In this document: positions 24,581 through 33,927 of the stretch, in pieces
Position numbering within the stretch: position 1 is the first letter of the stretch
Layout of the letters: every line of letters begins with the position of its first letter
Origin: an uncultured Gammaproteobacteria bacterium
GTDB lineage: Bacteria > Pseudomonadota > Gammaproteobacteria > Arenicellales > JAANXG01
Direction of reading: 5' to 3'
Length of the DNA: 38,068 nucleotides
Assembly: GCA_945787105.1 (NCBI GenBank)
Contig: CALZGZ010000103.1
Coordinates: 1-38,068 of the forward strand
Translations under genes and position numbers: made by a program
Notes under the pieces: model-generated
Told to the model about the DNA's origin: nothing
Databases searched by the model: none
Seen by the model: the letters and a program-made list of their open reading frames with translations, nothing else

Positions 24581-25966
24581 ATGCGCGTTAGCAAACCATA
24601 CCGTTCCGCGTTCGGCACCATCACCGCAATCACTCTAGTCACTGCGTTAAGCTCGGTAGCAATCCTTAAGCCGTCTCTCGCGCTGGCCGACGAGACCTGC
24701 ATGTCGCCGTATATGGCCAAGATCGTCGGCCAAGAGGATTATGTCTACGTATGGACATTGGGTACCGTGGGCGTCGGGGATGAACAAGACAAACTGGTGA
24801 CCATCGACGTCAACCCGAACTCGACAAACTATGGAAGAGTAATCCATTCGCTGTCTGTCGGCGGGCGTAACGAGGCCCACCACTCCGGTTTTACCGATGA
24901 TCGGCGTTACCTGTGGGCAGCGGGACTCGATACCAGCAAGATTTTTATCTTCGACGTCCACAGCAACCCGGCTAAACCGAAAATCCACAAAATCGTCACT
25001 GATTTTGTGGCCAAGTCCGACGGCGTCGTTGGACCACACACGACCTACGCGCTTCCGGGACGGATGATGGTCACCGGACTGTCCAATAACAAGGATCATG
25101 GCGGTCGTACAGCGCTCGTCGAATACACCAATGAAGGCGAGTATGTGGCAACCCACTGGATGCCGACCGATGAAAAACCTCAAGGCGCGAAGAAATCCGG
25201 CCAGTTCGCGGATGGGTATGGATATGACGTGCGGGTACTGCCGCGCCGCAACGTGATGATTACTTCCTCGTTTACCGGATGGAACAACTACATGGCGGAT
25301 CTTGGCAAACTGATGGGCGATCAAGAGGCGATGAAACGTTTCGGTAACACGGTGGTGGTCTGGGACCTGCACGCCCGCAAGCCTAAAAAAATCTTGGATG
25401 TGCCGGGGGCACCGCTGGAGATCCGCTGCGCCTGGGGTCCGTTGCACAATTATTGTTTCACCACCACCGCACTTACCTCCAAGATCTGGCTGATCTACGA
25501 GGACGATAATCAACAATGGCAGGCGATGGAAGTCGCCGATATCGGTGATCCGACACAACTCCCACTACCGGTGGACATCTCGATCTCCGCAGACGACAAG
25601 ACCTTGTGGGTGGACACGTGGAATGACGGTAAAACCCGCCTGTTCGACATCTCCGATCCGTTTGCACCCAAGCAGGTTTACGAGGAAAAAATCGGCGGAC
25701 AGGTCAACATGCTTTCTCAAAGCTGGGATGGTAAGCGCGTATACTTTACCTCGTCGTTGCTCGCGAATTGGGACAAGAAACAAGGTGAAGACCTACAGTT
25801 TTTCAAGGCCTATGCGTGGGATGGAAAAAAACTGAGTCCCAAATTCAGCGTGGACTTTACCGCCGAGAAGCTCGGGCGCCCTCATCAGATGCGTTTTGGC
25901 TCTCATGCGTTGTATGGTCAGGCACATCCCAATTTAGGAACGGGTGTCGCTCAGCGCACTCGCTAG
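24581..25966 (+). CDS. mtoX: Methanethiol oxidase (selenium-binding protein SBP56 family), exported
   Basis: A 461-residue protein of the SBP56/selenium-binding family, whose bacterial representative is the copper-dependent methanethiol oxidase. That enzyme turns methanethiol, O2 and water into formaldehyde, H2S and H2O2 in the periplasm. A signal peptide spans about 1-36 (S-L-A-L-A-D-E-T-C). Family features: C40 near the mature start, E-A-H100-H101-S-G-F, G-P-H153-T-T-Y-A-L-P, the beta-propeller W-D-L/F-D-V repeats, and R-P-H435-Q-M-R-F-G at the end. The His residues are candidate copper ligands. AGGAGGAGG lies just before ATG 24581. The next gene joins SCO and MauG domains, which in known mtoX loci are the companions needed for maturation. 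The assignment to MTO rather than another SBP rests on this context. Confidence 0.88.
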   Translation: MRVSKPYRSAFGTITAITLVTALSSVAILKPSLALADETCMSPYMAKIVGQEDYVYVWTLGTVGVGDEQDKLVTIDVNPNSTNYGRVIHSLSVGGRNEAHHSGFTDDRRYLWAAGLDTSKIFIFDVHSNPAKPKIHKIVTDFVAKSDGVVGPHTTYALPGRMMVTGLSNNKDHGGRTALVEYTNEGEYVATHWMPTDEKPQGAKKSGQFADGYGYDVRVLPRRNVMITSSFTGWNNYMADLGKLMGDQEAMKRFGNTVVVWDLHARKPKKILDVPGAPLEIRCAWGPLHNYCFTTTALTSKIWLIYEDDNQQWQAMEVADIGDPTQLPLPVDISISADDKTLWVDTWNDGKTRLFDISDPFAPKQVYEEKIGGQVNMLSQSWDGKRVYFTSSLLANWDKKQGEDLQFFKAYAWDGKKLSPKFSVDFTAEKLGRPHQMRFGSHALYGQAHPNLGTGVAQRTR

Positions 25967-26017
25967 GAAAACAATTGGTGACGTGACCCCGGGCGAGTGG
26001 TTCACGACGGTCGCGTC

Positions 26018-27925
26018 ATGAACATGCGCACACCGCTGTTATCCGCGCTGACGATCGCGCTGGTGACTTCGCTCGCCGCCGCCCACGGTGAGCGCGACCG
26101 CGACCGGCCAAAAATCGAACCACAGATCGAGGCTCCGGGCGGCGCACTGCTCAATTTCGCTGCACCTTCTCCGGGTACCTACACTCTGCCGATACTAAAA
26201 CACGCCACGGACGGCGACGTGCTCACCATTGACGGCACCGCAACCCGTTTGCATGCTGTGTTTGGTAACCGGATCGTGTTACTAAGCCTGATTTATACGT
26301 CCTGCAGCGATGCTCGGGGCTGCCCGCTGGCTCTGTTGGTATTACAACAGGTGCAACGGCGATTGAACACCCAGCCGGGTATGCCAGACCGGGTGCGACT
26401 GATCAGCTTGAGCTTCGATCCGGTACGCGACAAACCGGCGGTGATGAGCCGCTACGGGGCCGGATTTACGGGGACCGACCCCGACTGGAGGTTCCTCACT
26501 ACCGCCTCGGAAACCAAGCTCGCCCCGATTCTGTCGCGCTATGGTCAATCAATCGTCAAGGAAAAGGATGAGAACGGTGTTTTTTTGGGGACGTTTTCAC
26601 ATGTGCTCAGATTGTTCCTGATCGATTCCTCGCGCCGCATCCGCAATATCTACAGCGCCGGTTTCCTGCATGCGGATACGCTCATCAACGATATCAAAAC
26701 CCTGACCCTCGAGGAGGTCGGCGCTACTGCCGCGCCATCAAGTCTTCAAGGCGCAGGAGATGACAAGACAGGCTACGATTCGTCGACCTATCAAACCCGC
26801 ACACGCAGCCTTCAAAATCGCAAAGGGCAAGTTGCGGATCTCAACGCACTGGCCAAACAACGTCCACTGGGTCTACCGGCCATTCCCGTTCCCGCTGACA
26901 ATCCGTTGACGCCGGAAAAAATTGAACTGGGCCGTAAATTGTTTTTTGATCGTCGTTTATCACTCAACAACACGTTTTCATGCGCGATGTGCCATATTCC
27001 CGAGCAAGGCTTCACCAGTAATGAATTGGCGACCGCAGTAGGAGTGGAAGGCCGCACGGTACGGCGCAATACACCGACGCTGTACAACGTGGCTTACATG
27101 GATGCCCTGTTTCATGATGGCCGCGAGACCACGTTGGAACATCAAATATGGGGCCCGCTGCTGGCCAAGAATGAGATGGCTAATCCGTCGATCGGATTTC
27201 TGATCGAGAAACTGAAGGGGATGTCCGATTATGATGGGTTATTCGAAGACGCTTTCGACGGACGACCGCCGACCATCGAGACCATCGGCATGGCGATAGC
27301 CAGCTATGAGCGCGCGTTGATTTCCGCGGCTTCGCCGTACGACCACTGGTATTACGGTGAGCAAGACAACGCGTTGAGTGACAGCGCAAAACGCGGATAC
27401 CGGTTGTTTGCCGGCAAGGCCCGCTGCAGCGCTTGTCATGTCATCGGAATGAATGACGCGCTGTTTACCGACAATCGGCTGCACAACACCGGCGTAGGCT
27501 ACACAGCATCAATGTATAAGACACCGGCGACGCGCAAGCTAACGGTGGCCCCCGGCGTTTTCATTGAGTTCGACGGCCAGGTGGTGGCCGATGCATCGGA
27601 GACCCCGCCTAACGATCTCGGACGCTACGAAATCACCCAAGATCCGGCCGACCGCTGGAAATACAAGACACCCAGTTTACGCAACGTATCGCTGACCGCA
27701 CCGTATATGCATAACGGCTCACTGCCGACACTGCGCGCCGTGGTTGAGTTTTACAACCGCGGCGGTATACCCAATGAGGGGTTGGATCCACTGTTGGGCA
27801 AGTTGGGGCTCAGCGACAGTGAAATAGACGATTTGGTGGCGTTCCTGGGGTCCCTTACCGGTGACAACGTAGATGTCCTGGTATCCGACGCATTCGCGGC
27901 ACCGATCGGTGACGTTGGACGTTAA
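26018..27925 (+). CDS. SCO/SenC-MauG fusion protein (copper chaperone plus di-haem peroxidase)
   Basis: A 635-residue periplasmic protein. A signal peptide (about 1-22) is followed by a thioredoxin-fold SCO/SenC domain (about 60-235): C96-S-D-A-R-G-C102 in place of the usual C-x3-C, and H195 in F-S-H-V-L as the third copper ligand. A linker (235-275) leads to a MauG/cytochrome-c-peroxidase domain (about 280-615) with two haem sites, C322-x2-C325-H326 and C470-x2-C473-H474, and A-P-Y-M564-H-N-G. In known mtoX loci, separate SCO and MauG-like genes are proposed to load copper and make an oxidised cofactor. Here both jobs sit on one chain. It begins 51 bases after mtoX. ATG 26018 was chosen because it starts the signal peptide cleanly; GTG 25997 is possible. 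Confidence 0.9.
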   Translation: MNMRTPLLSALTIALVTSLAAAHGERDRDRPKIEPQIEAPGGALLNFAAPSPGTYTLPILKHATDGDVLTIDGTATRLHAVFGNRIVLLSLIYTSCSDARGCPLALLVLQQVQRRLNTQPGMPDRVRLISLSFDPVRDKPAVMSRYGAGFTGTDPDWRFLTTASETKLAPILSRYGQSIVKEKDENGVFLGTFSHVLRLFLIDSSRRIRNIYSAGFLHADTLINDIKTLTLEEVGATAAPSSLQGAGDDKTGYDSSTYQTRTRSLQNRKGQVADLNALAKQRPLGLPAIPVPADNPLTPEKIELGRKLFFDRRLSLNNTFSCAMCHIPEQGFTSNELATAVGVEGRTVRRNTPTLYNVAYMDALFHDGRETTLEHQIWGPLLAKNEMANPSIGFLIEKLKGMSDYDGLFEDAFDGRPPTIETIGMAIASYERALISAASPYDHWYYGEQDNALSDSAKRGYRLFAGKARCSACHVIGMNDALFTDNRLHNTGVGYTASMYKTPATRKLTVAPGVFIEFDGQVVADASETPPNDLGRYEITQDPADRWKYKTPSLRNVSLTAPYMHNGSLPTLRAVVEFYNRGGIPNEGLDPLLGKLGLSDSEIDDLVAFLGSLTGDNVDVLVSDAFAAPIGDVGR

Positions 27926-28233
27926 CAGACAGACCGGACTTCGCGTCTTGGGCACCCCTCCTCCCAAGCCAATAAGCTTGTTTCATTTCTGCTGAGCTTG
28001 CTCACCGAATCCTCCCAGCGTTAGCCCGCATATCGCACCAAGGCCCAGGCAATCCAAGGCAACAGGCGTGCAGATAGGGAAAGTGATCTCGCCGATGTCG
28101 ATAGCTTGTTCACGGCGTGCTGCATGTCCAGGTTATCGATGAGACATCGCATCGGGTGCCAATATTACCTGCGCAATCTATGTTATCTTGAACGAATATT
28201 GACGACCGATGCTGTGCGCTTGAATACACAACA
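27926..28233. other. Intergenic before the molybdenum hydroxylase gene
   Basis: 308 bases without a gene. It has one GCACCAAGG motif at 28021. A promoter for the next gene is expected but not visible. Confidence 0.35.
28021..28044 (+). repeat. Short dispersed motif (TTAGCCCGCATATCGCACCA)
   Basis: Closest match to the inverted site at 33928 and the direct one at 17967; continues with AGGC. Confidence 0.6.
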
Positions 28234-30687
28234 ATGATAGAGATAACAGTGAACGGCGAAACGCACACTGTGTCGGTGGACCCGGACACCCCGCTGCTGT
28301 GGGTATTGCGCGATGTCCTCGGCCTCAAGGGCACCAAATTTGGATGCGGCGTCGGCATCTGCGGGATCTGCATGGTGTTGATCGACGGGGAGTCGAACCA
28401 CGCCTGTATGGTGCCGTTGGAGAAAGCTCAGGGACGACAAGTCACGACTATCGAAGGCCTTGCGCAACGAGGTCATCCACTCCTGAACACGTGGCTCGAA
28501 GAACAGGTCCCGCAATGCGGTTATTGTCAGCCCGGCCAGATCATGGCCGCCGCCGGGTTGCTCAATCGGCACCCGAATCCCGGCAATGCCGATCTGGAGA
28601 CTGCGATGTTAAAGGTATTGTGTCGCTGCGGCACCTACCAAAGAATTCGTCGCGCAATTACGCGGAGTGTTGACCTCGTCGAAACACGCCACCAGACACC
28701 ATTGCCCACTCCGCTAGAGCCGCCACCCGATACCGGCGTGGCGCTCAATCCTTGGTTGCGGATTCATGGCGACAACACCGTGACCGTCACTATCAACTTT
28801 GCGGAGCTGGGGCAAGGCGCGAGTACCGCACTCGCGATGTTGATCAGTGAAGAGCTGGAGGCCGAGTTGGCCCAGGTCCGGATGCTATTTGCGCCGGCGG
28901 CGAAGGTGTATGTCAACCCTCGTTTTGGGGTACAAGTGACCGGTGGTTCCACCGCGGTATCCAGCCAGTGGGAGCCACTCCGTCGTGCCGGCGCCAGCGC
29001 GCGAATGATGCTGATCAGGGCGGCCGCACAACAGTGGCGCGCACGCATCGGTGACTGCCGCGCCGAAGCATGCACCGTCATCCATGAACGCAGCGGTCGA
29101 CGTTTGCAATACGCCGCACTAGTTGACCGGGCGTCCAAGCTACCAACTCCAAAGCGCGTTACCTTCAAGCCCAGGGACCAATGGCGATTACTGGGCCGGG
29201 CCGCCGGGAGATTAGATCTTCTCGACATGGTGAAGGGGAAGACCGTTTATGGGTTTGATCTACAACGGCCCGACATGCTCGTCGCCAGTGTGCATAGATC
29301 ACCGTTGTTGGGAGGCAAGGTGCAAAGCGTGGTAGCGGACGATACCCTGGCAATTCCCGGGGTGTGCGCGGTGCATGTTATCGATAACGGCGTAGCAGTG
29401 CTGGCCGATGATGCGTATACCGCCATACGCGGCCGCCGGGCACTGCAGATCGAATGGTCCGAGGGCCTGTCCACGTTCGACACGGCAACACATTACCAAC
29501 GGCTGCAACAGGCTACGCAACAACCCGGTAAATTGATACGCCGTCGCGGCAGTGTGAGGCGCGTGCTAAATGAGGCACACATCCGTGTTAGCGCCGGGTA
29601 TCGCACAGTTTTCCTCGCTCATGCCACCTTGGAACCAATGAACTGCGTCGCGCATGTTCACGATCAACAATGCGACGTGTGGGTAGGCACACAAAATCAA
29701 AGCGCAGTGCAAAAGATCGCTTCCGGATTGACCGGTCTGCCCCGGCGAATGGTCAATGTCCACAGCCAGTTCTGCGGCGGCGGGTTCGGCCGCCGGCTGG
29801 AAACCGATATGGTCACCGACGCGGTACAACTGGCACAAAAGGTGCAACAACCAGTACAAGTTATCTGGACGCGACCGGACGATCTACAACACGATGTCTA
29901 CCGGCCCGCCCATTACGTTGCGCTTGAAGCGGGGCTGGATGTCGATGGCCAACCTACCGCCTGGCGGCTACGTGCCGCCGGTCCGAGTCTGGCTTTGGAA
30001 ATGATCTCCGTACCCTATGCGGTCCCTAACTTTCGCGAGGAGCATCGGGTCATCGAGAACGAAGTGCCAATCGGCAACTGGCGTTCGGTCGGCGCCGGTC
30101 AAAATGCCTTCACCATCGAAAGCTTTATCGACGAATTAGCGTGTGCCACAGGGCAAGATCCGTTCGCGTACCGCCACCGCCTTCTGGAGCATGCGCCCCG
30201 CTACCGAACAGTCCTGGAGCTTGCCGCCGAGAACGCCGGCTGGGGGCGTGAGCCGGCCGCAAATTGCGGCCACGGCATCGCGATCTATCGCTCATTTGGA
30301 ACAATCGTAGCGCAGGTCGCCGAAGTTGAGGTCGCGGATGCCCAGATTCACGTGCGGCGGGTGGTGTGCGCAGTCGACTGCGGCACCACGGTAAATCCCG
30401 ACACCGTGCGCGCGCAAATGGAGGGCGGAATCGCGTTTGGTTTATCTGCAGCGTTACACGAAGAGATTCGCATTGAAGCGGGAAGGGTGTTGCACACCAA
30501 TTTCGAGGATTATCCCATTTTGACGCTGGCGGAGATGCCGGTGGTCGAGGTGCATATTGTGAACAGTACCGAAGCTCCGGGTGGTGTCGGTGAACCAGGC
30601 GTGCCACCGATTGCCCCGGCCGTCGCCAACGCAGTGTACGCGGCCACCGGCCAGCGTCTGCGTACCCTTCCATTGCGGCTGGGCTAA
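28234..30687 (+). CDS. Single-chain isoquinoline 1-oxidoreductase/aldehyde-oxidase-type molybdenum hydroxylase
   Basis: An 817-residue fusion of the two subunits usually encoded as IorA and IorB. Residues 1-150 form the [2Fe-2S] subunit: ferredoxin-type cysteines C38, C43, C46 and C58, then the helical-cluster cysteines C95, C98, C130 and C132 (C-G-Y-C-Q-P-G, C-R-C-G-T-Y). From about 165 the molybdopterin part follows: E-L-G-Q-G-A-S-T, G-G-S-T-A-V, C-G-G-G-F-G-R-R and the catalytic glutamate E787 in G-V-G-E-P-G. There is no FAD domain and no signal peptide or Tat motif, so it is probably cytoplasmic and passes electrons to a separate acceptor. It hydroxylates an aldehyde or N-heterocycle; the substrate is unknown. 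It lies 308 bases after the SCO-MauG gene, same strand. No ribosome-binding site is evident at ATG 28234. Confidence 0.88.
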   Translation: MIEITVNGETHTVSVDPDTPLLWVLRDVLGLKGTKFGCGVGICGICMVLIDGESNHACMVPLEKAQGRQVTTIEGLAQRGHPLLNTWLEEQVPQCGYCQPGQIMAAAGLLNRHPNPGNADLETAMLKVLCRCGTYQRIRRAITRSVDLVETRHQTPLPTPLEPPPDTGVALNPWLRIHGDNTVTVTINFAELGQGASTALAMLISEELEAELAQVRMLFAPAAKVYVNPRFGVQVTGGSTAVSSQWEPLRRAGASARMMLIRAAAQQWRARIGDCRAEACTVIHERSGRRLQYAALVDRASKLPTPKRVTFKPRDQWRLLGRAAGRLDLLDMVKGKTVYGFDLQRPDMLVASVHRSPLLGGKVQSVVADDTLAIPGVCAVHVIDNGVAVLADDAYTAIRGRRALQIEWSEGLSTFDTATHYQRLQQATQQPGKLIRRRGSVRRVLNEAHIRVSAGYRTVFLAHATLEPMNCVAHVHDQQCDVWVGTQNQSAVQKIASGLTGLPRRMVNVHSQFCGGGFGRRLETDMVTDAVQLAQKVQQPVQVIWTRPDDLQHDVYRPAHYVALEAGLDVDGQPTAWRLRAAGPSLALEMISVPYAVPNFREEHRVIENEVPIGNWRSVGAGQNAFTIESFIDELACATGQDPFAYRHRLLEHAPRYRTVLELAAENAGWGREPAANCGHGIAIYRSFGTIVAQVAEVEVADAQIHVRRVVCAVDCGTTVNPDTVRAQMEGGIAFGLSAALHEEIRIEAGRVLHTNFEDYPILTLAEMPVVEVHIVNSTEAPGGVGEPGVPPIAPAVANAVYAATGQRLRTLPLRLG

Positions 30688-31017
30688 ACCGCATGACACT
30701 TATTCAAGACCAATTAAGAGCTGAAAAGGGCTGAATCGAGGGAGAATTTACGGGACCGTCGCCAGCAGGGATGCTGGCGTCGAGCCTACATGGATGTATT
30801 TACGGCGTGTCCCGGAAATTTTCACTCGGTTCAGATCGGCCCCGGAACCGTAAACGAAACGGGCTGAATCGAGAGAGAATTCACTGGACCGTCGCCAGCA
30901 AGGATGCTGGCGTCGAGCCTACATGGACGTATTTACGGCGTGTCCTGGCAATTTTCACTCCATTCAGCTTGCCCCCGAAGTTTCGAGAAGTGCCGTTCGG
31001 GGCCGACTCCACCTTTT
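30688..31017. other. Convergent intergenic region with tandem repeats
   Basis: This 330-base space lies between the convergent hydroxylase and bipA genes. It is almost entirely two copies of the ~133-bp structured repeat. ORFs here (for example starting M-L-A-S-S-L-H-G) come from the repeat. Confidence 0.6.
30728..30990 (+). repeat. Structured ~133-bp repeat, two tandem copies
   Basis: Copies at 30728-30860 and 30861-30990, period 133. Each has GGGCTGAATCGAG, a perfect stem GCCAGCA/TGCTGGC with a 4-base loop, TACATGGATGTA or TACATGGACGTA (second small stem), then GGCGTGTCC. In the first copy CGGGAC and GTCCCG can close an outer stem. Same orientation as the other three copies. Confidence 0.85.
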
Positions 31018-32847
31018 TTAACTCGCCCGGCGAGCGGCGCGCTTGCGCTCGTACTCCTTCAAGTGCCGCTTACGCACGCGAATGTGCGCCGGCGTAATCT
31101 CCAGCAATTCGTCCTTGTCGACAAATTCCAGTCCCTGCTCGAGCCCCATGCGTAACGGCGGGTTCAGCAACACATTGTCGTCCTTGGCCGCGGCACGAAC
31201 ATTAGTGAGCTGTTTGGCCTTCATGGGGTTCACCGTCAGATCATTATCACGGCTGTGAATTCCGATCACCTGACCTTCATACACTTCATCTCCCGGACCA
31301 ACCAGTAGCCGGCCGCGCTCTTGAAGATTGAACAACGCATACGCCAACGTCTTGCCGGTCGCATTGGAGATCAGCGCACCGTTGCGGCGCTCCGCGAGAC
31401 CCTCTGGCCCCGCGGGGCGGTAACAATCGAACACGTGATACAGTGTTCCGCTGCCGGAGGTCAGGGTCAGAAAGTCCGACTGAAAACCGATAAGCCCTCT
31501 GGCTGGTATCAGATAATCCAGCCGCACCCGGCCGCGGCCATCCGGCCGCAACTCCGTCAGCTCTCCCCGGCGCTGACCAATGGCTTCCATGATCGTGCCC
31601 TGATGTTGTGCCTCGACATCCACGGTCAGTTGCTCCCAGGGTTCCTCGCGTACCCCGTCGTATTCCCGGTAGATGACCTCGGGCCGCGACACGGCGACTT
31701 CGTATCCCTCGCGGCGCATGTTTTCCAGCAGGACGGCAAGATGTAACTCACCGCGCCCGGATACGATGAACTTCTCGGGATCGTCGGTTGCACTCACGCG
31801 AAGTGCGACATTGTGCACTGCCTCCCGCTGTAAACGTTCTGATAGCTGCCGCGAGGTCAAGTACTTACCGTCCCGGCCGCAATACGGGGAATTGTTGACT
31901 TGAAATGTCATGCTTATGGTCGGCTCGTCGACGCTCAGCATGGCTAAGGGTTCGGGATATTCCGGATCGCACAAGATATCGGAAATACCTAGATCTTCGA
32001 TACCGGTTATCGCGATGATGTCCCCCGCCTGCGCCCGCTCCACCTCCACACGGTTCAATCCCATGAATGTAAGTAGCCGCAGAATGCGTCCGGACCGTTC
32101 ACACCCATCGCGGTCAAGAATGACCACTGGGTCGTTGCGCTTGATTGCTCCACGCATTATGCGGCCGATACCTATCGTTCCCACGTAAGTGGAAAAGTCC
32201 AAAGACGAGATCTGCATTTGAAATGGTCCCTCCACGTCCACTGCCGGCGGTGGCGTGTAGGCAACAATGGTTTCGAAGAGTGGCTTTAGATCGATCCCCG
32301 GTTGTGCGATATCCAAAGTCGCTGTTCCCTGGATCGCCGAGGTATACACGACTGGAAAATCCAACTGCTCGTCAGTGGCGCCCAAACGATCGAAAAGTTC
32401 GAACGTCTGATCCAAAACCCAATGGGCGCGTGCATTATCGCGATCGATTTTGTTGATCACCACAATCGGTTTTAGACCATGGGAAAATGCCTTCTGGGTG
32501 ACGAAGCGTGTTTGCGGCATCGGTCCCTCCACGGCGTCCACTAACAACAACACCGAGTCCACCATTGACAGCACACGTTCGACCTCGCCACCGAAATCCG
32601 CATGACCCGGGGTGTCCACGATATTGATTCGGTAAGCTTGCCAGGCAATAGCGGTATTCTTTGCCAAAATTGTGATGCCCCGTTCCTTCTCGAGGTCATT
32701 AGAGTCGAGCACACGTTCCACCGCGACCCCGCGGGTCTTCAAGGTGCCCGACTGCTGCAACAACTTGTCAACCAGGGTCGTCTTGCCGTGATCGACGTGG
32801 GCAATAATGGCGATGTTTCGAATACGAATGACGGTAGGGTCGGTCAT
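31018..32847 (-). CDS. typA: Ribosome-associated translational GTPase BipA/TypA
   Basis: A 609-residue translational GTPase of the EF-G/LepA class, used in ribosome assembly at low temperature and stress. G1 is A-H-V-D-H-G-K-T (16-23), followed by R-G-I-T-I-L (switch I), [12 protein letters not shown] (G3), N-K-I-D-R (G4) and S-A-I-Q-G (G5). The C-terminal part has [10 protein letters not shown] and the BipA-specific end with [23 protein letters not shown] 32847 gives the usual family length; the ORF extends 11 codons further but the added residues do not fit. Its 3' end faces the tandem repeats. Confidence 0.96.
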   Translation of the reverse strand: MTDPTVIRIRNIAIIAHVDHGKTTLVDKLLQQSGTLKTRGVAVERVLDSNDLEKERGITILAKNTAIAWQAYRINIVDTPGHADFGGEVERVLSMVDSVLLLVDAVEGPMPQTRFVTQKAFSHGLKPIVVINKIDRDNARAHWVLDQTFELFDRLGATDEQLDFPVVYTSAIQGTATLDIAQPGIDLKPLFETIVAYTPPPAVDVEGPFQMQISSLDFSTYVGTIGIGRIMRGAIKRNDPVVILDRDGCERSGRILRLLTFMGLNRVEVERAQAGDIIAITGIEDLGISDILCDPEYPEPLAMLSVDEPTISMTFQVNNSPYCGRDGKYLTSRQLSERLQREAVHNVALRVSATDDPEKFIVSGRGELHLAVLLENMRREGYEVAVSRPEVIYREYDGVREEPWEQLTVDVEAQHQGTIMEAIGQRRGELTELRPDGRGRVRLDYLIPARGLIGFQSDFLTLTSGSGTLYHVFDCYRPAGPEGLAERRNGALISNATGKTLAYALFNLQERGRLLVGPGDEVYEGQVIGIHSRDNDLTVNPMKAKQLTNVRAAAKDDNVLLNPPLRMGLEQGLEFVDKDELLEITPAHIRVRKRHLKEYERKRAARRAS

Positions 32848-33095
32848 AGGTCGGGGAAAGTCGCAACACACCGGTGCCAAAACAAGCGGAAAGTTGCGCG
32901 ACGACTAAGGTCTTGAGTCTCCGTTCTTGGGTCTCGTTTCTATGGCGCGATGATGGCGCGGATGTTGGCGACGAGTCCCACCCGAGCCACGGTCAACTTG
33001 ACCCATTCGGCGGGATGATCGGCGCCGTTTGGCCTAGGCGGGATCGAAAACCGGTTACAACCGGAAGCGAAAACCCGGCATCTGCCCAAGGGGGT

Positions 33096-33665
33096 TTACC
33101 AATGCCCGCCGCGTTTTCTTTTTTTGGCATGTTTCAGCGCCATCATGTCGTAGGAGGTGCGTTGTTCCGGAGTAAGCGCCTGGCGGACCGCCGCAATGTG
33201 TGTGTAGCGTTGCTGCATGACCTTCTTTTCAAGTTCGAGCAGTTCGTCGATGTGTTGCTGGATCGCCGCAGTGTCGGGTTCCTCCGCCGTGGCGAGCACC
33301 GCCAGATCCATCTTGATCGAATCCATCTTGGCCCTGAGCGGTGCATTGGCCTTGGCATGGGTTACCTGCAGCTGATCAACCTGTGTTCGTTGCTCCGGAG
33401 TCAGCGTCCTTTGCCAATGCCGCGCCAACAACTCTTTGCCCATGGATTCGCCGCGCGCTTCGCAGTGTCCCTGGTCTCCGTCACGTCCATGGTGCTCTGA
33501 GTGATGTTCCTGGTGCCTGCCGCCGGCACCGGGGTGCCCGCCTCGTTGCATATGACGCTCATGATGGCCGGCGCCGTGCCCTGTCTCACCAAACGCCACG
33601 CCAGCGGAGAACATCCCTCCCAACGTCAGCAACAAAACCAGTGTCATGGCCAGAATATGTGTCAT
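33096..33665 (-). CDS. Periplasmic Spy/CpxP-like (LTXXQ) histidine-rich protein
   Basis: A 189-residue exported protein. A signal peptide (1-26, ending G-V-A-F-G-E) is followed by a His/Gly-rich stretch (30-67, about 14 His) likely to bind metal ions. The helical LTXXQ-type domain has L-T-P-E-Q-R at 88-93 and again at 164-169. Such proteins act as periplasmic chaperones or metal-responsive regulators of envelope stress. The tail is Lys/Arg-rich. ATG 33665 has GGAGGTAA about six bases upstream; a longer frame to 33878 runs through repeat DNA and is not the true start. No two-component system is nearby. Confidence 0.85.
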   Translation of the reverse strand: MTHILAMTLVLLLTLGGMFSAGVAFGETGHGAGHHERHMQRGGHPGAGGRHQEHHSEHHGRDGDQGHCEARGESMGKELLARHWQRTLTPEQRTQVDQLQVTHAKANAPLRAKMDSIKMDLAVLATAEEPDTAAIQQHIDELLELEKKVMQQRYTHIAAVRQALTPEQRTSYDMMALKHAKKRKRGGHW

Positions 33666-33743
33666 CGCGGTTACCTCCGGTTCTACATCTGAACAATAAA
33701 GTTTAAACTCGGCCTGTTCCGGGAGCGTCTCACTGCCTCGCGC

Positions 33744-33850
33744 CCGCATGTTGCACCATGGATCCCGATCGATGGCGCAGGGTCTTGTTCTGCGCGCAGC
33801 TCCCCCGCTGTTCCCCTGCTGTGCGGGGACAAGGCGGGGACAAACCCGAC
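33744..33850 (+). repeat. Composite GC-rich repeat, copy
   Basis: GCCCGCATGTTGCACCATGG, ATCCCGAT, GGCGCAGGG, then CCCCTGCTGTGCGGGG and GACAAGGCGGGGACAA. Order matches the element at 36459-36610. Confidence 0.75.
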
Positions 33851-33927
33851 TCCGGGCACAAAATATGGCACCGAACATTTATCGAATTCCTATCCTCAAA
33901 CAAACTTTTAGCTGCTCTTCGCGCCGC

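Noticed and set aside
24647-25558. 303-codon ORF antisense to the methanethiol oxidase gene
   Set aside because: Shadow frame produced by GC-rich codons; composition not protein-like and no motif.
30771-31155. Plus-strand ORFs between the hydroxylase and bipA genes
   Set aside because: Their peptides repeat (M-L-A-S-S-L-H-G) because they translate the tandem structured repeat.
33666-33878. N-terminal extension of the Spy/CpxP-like ORF
   Set aside because: Translates the GC-rich repeat (P-A-Q-Q-G type peptide); the true start at 33665 has a strong ribosome site and signal peptide.
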